This document shows positions 16,061 through 23,807 of a stretch of 23,807 nucleotides of DNA, piece by piece. The DNA comes from Chara braunii (lineage: Eukaryota > Streptophyta > Charophyceae > Charales > Characeae), in contig BFEA01000544.1 in NCBI GenBank assembly GCA_003427395.1, positions 13,199 to 37,005 on the forward strand. The letters are read 5' to 3'. Both the position numbers and the translations under genes were made by a program. Below the pieces are notes generated by a model. The model saw nothing but the letters and a program-made list of their open reading frames with translations. It did no database searches and was not told the origin of the DNA. Positions within the stretch are counted from its first letter, which is position 1; each line of letters begins with the position of its first letter.

Positions 16061-17833
16061 CTTTAACTTCTTCATGGCATACGTGCAATCCTTGTCCCAC
16101 TTCCAAATCGTTTCTTTCTTCAGCAACCTGCGAAGGGGAGCAGCGATGGTGGAGAAGTTCCTAACAAACTTTCTGTAGTAGTTAGCTAAGCCTAAGAACG
16201 ACCACAACTCTGTAAACGTGCGGGGTGTAGGCCAATCTCTAATCGCTGCAATCTTACTATCTTCTGGTTTGATGTCGTCTCCGTCTAAGACATGGCCTAA
16301 ATACAGAACTTGGGTCTTTGCCCATTCGCACTTCTTTGCGTTGATCTTGAAGTTAGCCTCTTTGAGCTTCTCCAAGACTTGCCTTAGATGACCCTCATGC
16401 TCCTAGAGGGTCTTACTTAACACTAGAATGTCATCTAAATAGATTACTACAAACCTGTCCAACCACGGCCTAAACAAGTCGTTCATACAACGCTGAAAAG
16501 TTGCCGGCGCGTTGGTTAGTCCAAAGGGCATAACTATAAACTCGTAGTGCCCATATCTAGTCTTCAACACAGTTTTATACTGATCATCAGGATGAACCTC
16601 TATCTGATGATATCCGGACTTCAAGTCTATCTTCGAAAAATATTTGCAACCCTGCACCCGATCTAGAAGATCATCTATACGGGGCAGAGGATCTGCATTC
16701 TTCACGGTGATAGCATTGAGACCCCTATAGTCAATACACATTTTGAGCTCTCCCTCCTTCTTGGGGACAAACAGAACAGGTGCTCCAAATGGAGACGAAC
16801 TGGGCATAATCCAACCCTTCTCTAGGAGCTCGTCTAATTGCTTGCGCAACTCCTCCAACTCCCGCGGGGACATCCTATACACTGTTTCCTTAGGAGTCCT
16901 ACTGCTAGGCTCTATTTCAACACGATGCTGGATTGGCCGCGGTACTACTCCTGTTGGCGGCTTAGCTAAGTCTATAAACTCTTCCAGCAGCTTAGCAATA
17001 GCAGGGTCTATAGGTTTCTCCTCTTTAGGCTCAGTCACTGGCCTAACATAGGCTACAAAGACATGTTCTTCTAGCTGCTCCTTCTTCACTAACCTTGCAA
17101 ACGCAGGAGCGCTAAGGCAGCAATGTGTCAGGGAGTTGTCTATTCCGGACACATGAAACAGACGGCCAGTCTTGACCCCGCCTGACGGACTAGGGAGCCT
17201 ACACTCGTGCTCTCGCAGATGGAGTGTGGCCCCGGCTACCTCTCCCCAGTCCATCCCTAGGACTACATCGAAAGGAAGGCTGTCCTCTACGAGGACCTCT
17301 ACGAGGAGAGTCAGGGAATGGAGAACTTTCTTCACCTTCCCATCTTTCTCTAGGCGAAAGTATGCCTGGACTCCCTGTACATAATCGTCTACTCGCATCG
17401 TGCGATTGTCTGCGAGGGTACTCACTATGGGGTCTGCTAACTTCTAGACTTTTAGCCCACACTTCAAATTTTGGAGCGCCTTTCTACTGATATAGTTGCG
17501 CGTGGCCCCACTATCTACTAGGGCCCCTACTCTACCTCTGAAAATCTCTACATCTACTAAAACTAGTTGTCCTCTACTCTCCTTCTTCATCTTGGCCCAG
17601 ACGGGCATCCTCTCCTTTAGCTCATCGGCCACGCCTGTGAGGGAAGTGCCTAGAGAGACCCTAACACAAGCAGTCTCTGGACAGCCATCTAGGCACCGGG
17701 CTGCAACCTTTGCCATAGGCACATGTGGTGTGGGAGATTCTTGCCGGCTCGCGCTCATTTCCCCACATGGCCTTATGGTAGGGGCAGTTGCTACCCCTAC
17801 CGGCGGCTGCCTTTTGACCCCTGGGCAGCTCAT
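16061..17833 (-). pseudogene. Retroelement B protease and reverse transcriptase
   Basis: The best preserved part of either copy. Protease: ALVDSGATRNYISRKALQ, active-site Asp codon near 17515, and GMDWGEVAG further on. A TAG at 17444-17446 interrupts it at a Lys position of copy A. From there 340 codons are open to 16406 and include [68 protein letters not shown] and catalytic YLDD in [17 protein letters not shown] at 16403-16405 follows, then the thumb region with KKCEWAKTQVLYLGHVLDGD and NYYRKFVRNFSTIAAPLRRLL. The whole span is one frame broken only by TAG codons. It would copy element RNA into DNA if those stops were read through. Confidence 0.93.
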
Positions 17834-18960
17834 CGGGCCTCTCTATACTTTGGATAAAATTTAATGATGTGGCCAGGATCAACACAATATATGCACTGCC
17901 CCTGGTCCACACGCTGTTGCCAGACGCGTTGGTCCAGGCCCAAATCTTCCCAAGGTCCGCCCTGCGGCAGACTTGGGTACCAGTCTCCTCTCCTATAGGG
18001 TGATCTGTTACCCCTATTAGGTGACCTATTCCCTGAATGGTTTTGCGGGGGACCTTGACCCCTTCCTCCCGCTTGGCGCTTGGCGGTTTCCTCCTCTACC
18101 ACCAACCCCCTGATCGCCCTGGGAACGACCCCCTGAGGCCCGGCCCCCTTGGCCCTGGCAACTACCTCCTCCTTGCGGCCTCCCTCCGGCCTCGACAACA
18201 ACGTAAGTCCTCCCCTGGCTAACGCCACTGTCCTCCTCCTCTAGTCCCCACTCAATCTGCTCGTAGGGGACCTCGTCGACACCACCCTCATCTAACGTAA
18301 GGATCAAACGATCCTTGGTCTTGACCTGGCCCGAAATGGTGTGACCCTTCCACTTTTTACCCTAATCCAGCTCCTTATGCCAAAAAGTGGAAATTGACAT
18401 GGACCTCGCTTCGAATGCCACCACTTCCCTGCTCAATGTGTCGTAGGTCATGGTGGGCTGCTGGCTCTTCTCGAAGAAGTGCTCTCGTAATTTTTCGGGC
18501 ATAGCCCGGTAGAAGAGGTTGACCAATTGGGTCTTTGTGACCCCATGGTCCGAGATGGCAATTAACTCGTCCACTATGACCTTGAGTGCCCTGGCACTCT
18601 TCCACTGGCGGGAGTGGATGGTTTGCAGCCTATCAGAGGCTTTGACACTACGTGAGACGTCTGCAAACCGTTCCCTTCATAGCTTAAGAAAATCATTGAG
18701 GGGCGTGAACACAGAATAGGCAACGAGATCATCGTTGCAGTTGGCGGCACGACACAAGGAACGGGCGAAGCTTGCCGCTTCCTCCCTAAGAGCGTGAATC
18801 GCTATTAGGACATGCTCGTCTGGGGCGACTTTCTGCAGGTGCACATACGTTGTCGGAGGGCTCGGTGTTTCGGCCCTCCTCTGTGTGCCAGGTTCCAGCT
18901 TAGTACCAATTCGTTGCTCTGACACCCGCGGCTCGGCGGGTAGTTCTCGAACCTCCAAGG
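17834..18960 (-). pseudogene. Retroelement B gag with a degenerate zinc knuckle
   Basis: The reading frame enters from about 18960 with no clear ATG; the first codons read LEVRELPAEPRVSEQRI. A capsid-like part includes HVLIAIHALREEAASFARS and FTPLNDFLKL, a TGA at 18677-18679, then RERFADVSRSVKASDRLQT and RQWKSARALKVIVDEL to WHKELD, a TAG at 18362-18364, and GKKWKGHTISGQ. A frameshift in the Gly/Arg-rich segment near 18060-18200 leads to the knuckle at about 17842-17895, CIYCVDPGHIIKFYPKYR, where the last Cys of CX2CX4HX4C is Tyr. No insertion lies between DFLKL and RERF, unlike copy A. Another frameshift near 17830 separates gag from pol. Confidence 0.85.
18916..18927 (-). promoter_or_regulatory. 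Possible primer binding site of retroelement B
   Basis: On the minus strand this reads GGGTGTCAGAGC, one change from TGGTGTCAGAGC, a common variant of the initiator tRNA-Met primer site, and three changes from the exact site at 11562 on the other strand. It lies just upstream of gag as expected, but the open gag frame reads through it and no LTR end in CA directly precedes it. Confidence 0.4.
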
Positions 18961-19344
18961 CCCATTTAGTATGACAGGCTATACCTTGCTACGGACCGGT
19001 CTAGTTGGCGCCTGCCCTCAGCAAAAGGGTGTGCCACTGGACTTTCCATTGGTCCACGCAGGCTCGGCGCCCTGCTGTACAGCAGAGCACTATCGGCCTG
19101 TGGTCGTGGTAGCCGCCGGGTTCGCCCAGGGACGCGAAGGTAGAGGGACTGGCACGGTTTTTTCTACTGCGTGCCGAGTACCTTTCTGCTAGGTTATGGG
19201 TTAGGTGCACGTAACAAACGTCACTGTCAGAATGAAGAGGACCAAGAAAAAGAGAAGCGGAACGGAGAAAATGTCAAAAAGGAAAATAAAACTAAGCGTC
19301 GAGTCTATGCGATGGTCTGAGTTCCTGCTTCAGTTCGGGGTAAC

Positions 19345-19356
19345 TATGACGTCATA
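19345..19356. promoter_or_regulatory. CRE-type 12-bp palindrome TATGACGTCATA
   Basis: A perfect 12-bp palindrome with the TGACGTCA core bound by bZIP factors. It lies 580 bp before a TATAAAAG. Presence of the word is certain; regulatory function is not shown. Confidence 0.35.
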
Positions 19357-19924
19357 ACGCCCTTTACTTCCCGATATTATTATTATTATCATTTTATCTT
19401 TATTGTTAGTTTTTTCTTTTCGTTTATTTATTGGAACTTCAGACGTGTCCTTCAACCCCGTTTTCAGTCACATCGCGGGGGAGGCCAACAGTTCCTCTTT
19501 AAATCATGACCGGTCTGAAGGCCCAGATGGACCTGGCCTTTCGACTTTCCTCCTGAATAACGTACTCTTTGAAGCGCCTCGCGATTAAGACTCCAAAAGA
19601 GGGGCGACCCGTAGCCGCATCGGCAGGAGACTTATCACCCCGAATGGAGGGTCATAAGTCCCCTCCTTGCCATCGGACACGGGCACCCGAGAGGAGAAGG
19701 GCAACTGCGGGTTTTAAAGAAGGACGGCTGCCGTCGATATCTCGTTATGGGACCACAGTGTCGAGTTTGCAGTCTTATCACTGGGGTCTGGGACTAACGG
19801 TAGCGCGAGGTTTAGTCCGTGCTCGACCGTTGGGTTCTGGACTCGAGCGTTGTTGCATTATTTTAGACTTTAAAAATTATGAGTCCTTCATTCAGAACTC
19901 AGGGGTCACGGTATGGAGAGAGCC

Positions 19925-19932
19925 TATAAAAG
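19925..19932 (+). promoter_or_regulatory. TATA-box-like TATAAAAG
   Basis: TATAAAAG is a strong TATA-box match and lies 162 bp before the ATG of the open frame at 20094. It could serve that frame. There is no independent sign of transcription. Confidence 0.3.
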
Positions 19933-20093
19933 AGAAAAGAGGTTGGCTATCTAGCAGCTAGCTGTGGGTGTTTGCGGATTATCTCATTGCCTTAATGCCT
20001 CTAGTCGGGTGCCGGAGGGCAGAGTGGTGAAAGCTAGTGTGAGTCATTCGAGTGCGTGCACCTGGGAACGAGGCCTGGCTATTCTGAGTGGCT

Positions 20094-20561
20094 ATGGCGG
20101 ACCGAAACGGCCTGCGTGGTTACAGGCCAAGATATATGAAATATTCCTGGACGTGGGAGAGAGAGGACGAGAAGGGCACTATAGTGGAAACCATACTGGC
20201 CTACAGTAAGCCTGAAGGGGAGGTGAGGCTAAAAATTAACGTGTGCGGCCACAGGGAATAGGAAATGAGGAGGGACGAAGGACTGCAGGCTGCAATTACT
20301 GAGGCGCGCAACAGGGCCGAACAGAGGTGCAAACGTGATGAGGTGACTGCAGGGATGAGGGTGACCGTCACTTACCATGAGGATGATCCCTCAACCGGTA
20401 CCACGACCAGGGAAGTACAGCATGGGGAACGGGACTCTGAAGGGGAATCCGAGATGAGTGACAGGGAGGCGGATGTCCATTCCTGGCGTGGGCTGGACCA
20501 GATCCGCCGAAATCACCCGCTGGCAGGCTCAGTAGAACGTGGGCCTGAAGCGAGCTCATGA
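20094..20561 (+). pseudogene. Unknown hydrophilic reading frame broken by one TAG
   Basis: From ATG 20094 the frame reads MADRNGLRGYRPRYMKYSW and on to VRLKINVCGHRE, then a single TAG at 20259-20261, then continues in the same frame as EMRRDEGLQAAITEARNRAE to TGA 20559. The total is 155 codons with charged, helix-prone composition (TEARNRAEQRCKRDE) and a Ser/Glu/Asp-rich tail. Continuity across the stop suggests a once intact protein that lost a codon such as CAG. I recognise no domain. A faint resemblance to the frame at 23175 (KINVCGHRE against YFYFYGLDRQ, each followed by a helix with an AR pair) may be chance. Confidence 0.35.
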
Positions 20562-23147
20562 CAGCGAGGGGACTGCGGTTGAGAGGGGAGCAGTAGGGAT
20601 GTGACAGACAGCGGGGTCGAAAAAGGGTACTTGGTGGTCAACCCAGGGGAGCGAGTCGCGGAGAGACGGTTACACGTGGGCAGCCAGCTACACAGCGAGA
20701 GAGTGAGTGTGCGTGAAGAGAGGGACAACTAATGAGAGAGAGATCGCTAATGCGGGCGCGACCTTTTTTTGTAGACGTCAATGTTGGTTCCCCGAGCAAG
20801 CAGAACGAGAGGATTTTCTTGTGTGCGGGACTCAGAAGAGATGTATGGGCAATGACGCGTGGTACAAGGTAGACAGGTCGTGTGGTCTGGTGCGTGAGAA
20901 GGAAGTCAACTAAAAGGTGGACACACTTAGCGGGTGTGGGACAGTCATGTACGAGTCAGTCACGCGCGAGACCAGGCATGTGAATGGACAGGCAAGAAAA
21001 GAGGGGAAAGTCGCCGATTGAGTCGGTGATCTTGGGGCATTGGATCTAGTGAAAGGAGGATGTGAGGCGGTTACGAGCACTTGAGAGAGAAAGAGAGGGG
21101 AGAGAGACACACGTAGCTAATCAAGAAGAGAGTGCACGGGTGACCAAAGCAACAAATTTTGGTGTCTGGGAAATGCAAAGAGAGTGACAGAGTCCTGACT
21201 GTGGTGATAGCGTAGCGCTGCATATGGGGAGAGGTGGTTAGACTATGCCCCTATGAGTAGAAAGCAAGCACGAATAGTCGACTGACCGGTTCGGTTCCGA
21301 ATAAAGTCCTCACAACAGGCTCAGGTCATGTCTGAACAGAGCTTAAGTGAACTTGTGGTCGTCATTTGGTTTGGTAACATTGCCTCATTTTGTGCGGATC
21401 TTATCTTCAGCCGGGGGAATTTTCCCTGCCTTTTTCCAAATCGTCACCAGAGTGATCTCGCCTTACCGATTAGGAGGATCCAAGATTGGCATGATCACCT
21501 GCGAGTCTTGTGTCAGAGTATACTGCGATCGGAATGGGGACACGGGTATACAGAGTGAGTGGTTTGCGAACGGATAGGAAGGAGCAGTAGTTCTTGGGCC
21601 CGAAAACAGCTTTCTTACGTCCGTTTTGGCGGTCTTAATTAAAAGGGGAACTACAAATACTGTTGAGCATGCTCTGATGGCTTTTAAACCAGACCATTAT
21701 GAGAGGAGACTTGGCTTCTCTATTGTGTGGGTTTTATACGTGTGAGCATACTCCTTTGTAAGTAGCTCCAAGTCCTTTCTTGAAAATAAAAGAAAGTCGA
21801 TTGCTGCAGACTCCCGAAAACTCGAGGCTCTATAAAGAGAAGACCTTAATATTCAGATCCAAGCCATTTTTGTTGCTTTGTGATCGTTTTCTATGTGATT
21901 GAGTTAACAAATGGATTCTCGGGCCTTGGTAGTTCATCAGAAAGTGAACTGACGAGTCAGTGTGCCTCAATGACGGCATAACTTACTCGATCCAGGCAGT
22001 GGATGGCCAAGTAACGAGTTGTCCGAACTCGAAGGAGCAAAACTCAGAGTAGCACTTGAGGCCTTGTGACCCATCTGATTAAAGGCTAATCGCTAACCAG
22101 GGGCTGATGAGCTTTAGAGGGAGAAAGAAACAACCGAGGACAATAGTATACCTGATCTTGAAGTTTCTGCTTGATGGGGATTAACGGTTTACTGATGTTT
22201 GGATAATTTGAATGTTGGGGTTGCTGAAGAATTATATTTCTACAGAAAGGGGTGCATTGAGCAGAGTGAGTTCTGTTTACATACAAGCCAAGAGGGTGGG
22301 ACCCGTGCTCTGGGCTAAACTTCAGACGTGTTGTAGCCTGTCTTTATGGTCGGATTGGGAACCCTCCTTCCTTTCTCCCCCTAGGGACTTCCCCAGTTGA
22401 ATCCGAAAGATTTGAACACGGCTCGTGCCTCGTCCCACTAAGCCGAAGTAACAGCAAACAAGCATGAAGCCTTGAGTCATTACACCTAAATATATCTGAT
22501 TGATGAGCATTGGAACTCACAAAGAATGTTGGTACTCCTAGCACGGGAAACCTCTTTCGAATATTCTGGGTTGTACTCTGATGATGTTTCATTAATCTCC
22601 TCGATATTCTGCAATAGGGTTTGGCCTGAAGATCATTAGCAGGTTAATCCCGCGGACTTCAACGAATGCCAACCCTTTCTCCTAAGACAGTCAACTCTTA
22701 CTCATTTAGTACTCAGAGGGGGCTCGGCCATGCCAGAGCAGAAGGGTCAATAGATTCATCCACCTATCGAGTTCACTCATATATGTATCTCCTAGGTGCT
22801 GGCGGAGGTCAAATGACTGATGATCTGTACCTTATCAGTAATTAACCATGTGAAACGCAGCTAGCGACCCTCTATCAGGGTTTATTGTTACCCGGCTATT
22901 GCCTGGCAATTCTTAGAAATGACGCCAACTCATCAATCAACTAAGCTTTTAGCCAGAGAGCGGGTACTAATAACACCTAGCCAGACCGTCTCAAGCCAGT
23001 AATTCACCTTACAGTGTGGACCTTGTCTCAACGTTGATCCTGCAGCAGATAATCACAGTGTAAAGGAATTCCCGATCATACTCCTGAAGATAACAGAGTA
23101 GGCGGTACCGAAATTTCTCTGCTTTAATTGATTGAGTTAAAAGTTAG
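20562..23147. other. Long stretch without a supported feature
   Basis: Mixed composition, dense stops in all frames, no tandem arrays, no RNA gene recognised. There is a TATAAAG at 21831-21837 and a small palindrome ACTGAC-GA-GTCAGT at 21948-21961. Frames up to about 76 codons occur but none is convincing. This is the largest unexplained part of the window. Confidence 0.5.
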
Positions 23148-23174
23148 CGACAGGTCAGGTATGAAGAGGTAATT

Positions 23175-23429
23175 ATGGGGGACAAAGATAATGTAAAAAT
23201 GACCTATGCTCTCTATCAGGACAGAAGGGACAATTGGGAAGAAAAGGCAGTCCAGGAGGCCCAACACATCCTAGAACTAATGAGAACGAGTGCACTCGAC
23301 CTGGCAAAGGGTGAGAAACACATCACGTACACTTTTTATTTTTACGGGTTAGACAGGCAGCTGCATAGTACGCTTTCCTTCAGCGAGACCGTTGATAAGG
23401 CGAGAAAAACTGTCAATGATCAACAGTGA
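23175..23429 (+). CDS. Short unknown reading frame, 84 codons
   Basis: ATG at 23175, in-frame TAG upstream at 23145, stop TGA at 23427. The peptide is hydrophilic: an N-terminal helix-prone part (NWEEKAVQEAQHILELMR), a beta-prone middle (HITYTFYFYGLDRQL) and a C-terminal helix (VDKARKTVNDQQ). This order of elements looks protein-like, not repeat-derived, but no family is recognised and it could be a fragment or chance. Confidence 0.25.
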   Translation: MGDKDNVKMTYALYQDRRDNWEEKAVQEAQHILELMRTSALDLAKGEKHITYTFYFYGLDRQLHSTLSFSETVDKARKTVNDQQ

Positions 23430-23561
23430 GAATGAGAGGGAACATCTCGTAAAAGACATACAGAAGATAGCAGGGTGCGCAAATTAAGTGGGGAAAATTT
23501 CCCGAGGACTCCCAAGTGTATCTAATCAGTAAGCAACACGCAATTCTTAGGGCTCAGTCAT

Positions 23562-23691
23562 GTTATCAGTCAGCATTGCTCCATGTAGTTATCAGTGATC
23601 TGTGCTCAATGCTGTTATCAGTGGCCCGTGCCCGGTGCTTTTATTAGTGACGTATGTTCAGAGTTGTTGTCAGTGACTGGTACTCATCGTT
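23562..23691 (+). repeat. 26-bp tandem repeat, five units
   Basis: Units start at 23562, 23588, 23614, 23640 and 23666, each exactly 26 bp. The conserved start is GTTATCAGTGA, followed by a variable part and a GTGCTCARTGCT-like end. A sixth unit begins at 23692 with GTTGTGAAAGG and then departs, and GGGCTCAGTCAT just before 23562 looks like the end of an earlier unit. Confidence 0.88.
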
Positions 23692-23807
23692 GTTGTGAAA
23701 GGAACAACACTTTGTGTCGCTAACGAGTGGGCAATGATCAATCACTGTACAGGCAGTGTTCGATCTGTATTTTTTCACTATTCAATCTGTGATCTGTCAA
23801 TGATCAG
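23692..23807. other. Window end, no feature seen
   Basis: A/T-balanced sequence with CAATCTGTGATCTGTCAATGATCAG at the very end, echoing the CAGTGATCTGTG word of the 26-bp array. No gene or RNA is seen. Confidence 0.4.

Larger units (their letters stand above)
18961..20093. other. Unassigned sequence, possible LTR remnant and promoter-like motifs
   Basis: If 18916-18927 is a primer site, an LTR of element B should start here, but I cannot find its partner left of 14298. Notable words: CTGCTGTACAGCAG (19072-19085, perfect palindrome), TATGACGTCATA (19345-19356), ATTATTATTATTAT (19376-19389) and TATAAAAG (19925-19932). No gene is supported. Confidence 0.45.

Noticed and set aside
16061-17833. 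A functional pol relying on UAG readthrough
   Set aside because: TAG-only interruptions in this stretch are suggestive, but frameshifts, a broken zinc knuckle and the integrase deletion elsewhere in the same copy show it is dead.
21829-21838. TATAAAG as a promoter
   Set aside because: No open frame or RNA gene follows at a sensible distance; such words are expected by chance in A/T-containing sequence.

Overview
The window reads as heterochromatin-like nuclear DNA of a eukaryote, most likely the green plant lineage. Evidence: two decayed Ty3/gypsy (chromovirus-type) gag-pol copies whose pol ends in a chromodomain, an exact plant-type initiator-tRNA-Met primer binding site, a U6 snRNA retropseudogene, and many micro- and minisatellites. 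A charophyte alga such as Chara is my guess from the overall texture and is low confidence. I found no bacterial gene, operon or CRISPR array and no clearly intact host gene.

Layout. 1-1370 is a (GGA)n purine tract with embedded 30-bp and 33-bp tandem arrays and a twice-used hairpin cassette. 1384-1530 is a further array with a period of about 30 bp starting ATGGC. 1700-1851 is a GTAC-rich segment beside a run of 22 A. 2100-8579 is retroelement A on the + strand: a coiled-coil and gag region, a foreign insertion of about 790 bp inside gag, then protease, reverse transcriptase, RNase H, integrase and chromodomain, with many stops and frameshifts. 8591-9405 is its 3' flank with six 20-bp units. 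9406-9549 is a U6 retropseudogene (minus strand) with an A-rich tail and a 16-bp target site duplication. 10080-13900 is a mosaic: hairpins, (CT)24, one plausible exon, a 40-bp near-palindrome, an orphan LTR end with primer binding site, degenerate duplications and a pyrimidine tract. 13919-14085 is a compact cluster of inverted and tandem repeats. 14298-18960 is retroelement B on the minus strand, related to A and in tail-to-tail orientation. 18960-23807 is mostly featureless, with promoter-like motifs, two short open frames and a 26-bp tandem array near the end.

None of the genes form a working pathway. The two gag-pol copies are dead by several independent lesions each, but comparing them is informative: it dates the gag insertion as later than that copy's arrival, reveals a deletion through the integrase zinc finger of copy B, and shows that in-frame stops are strongly biased to TAG, often at glutamine positions. 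I see no convincing new biological system. The best leads are the U6 retrocopy, the unidentified gag insertion, the orphan LTR and primer binding site, the TAG bias and the two unexplained short reading frames.
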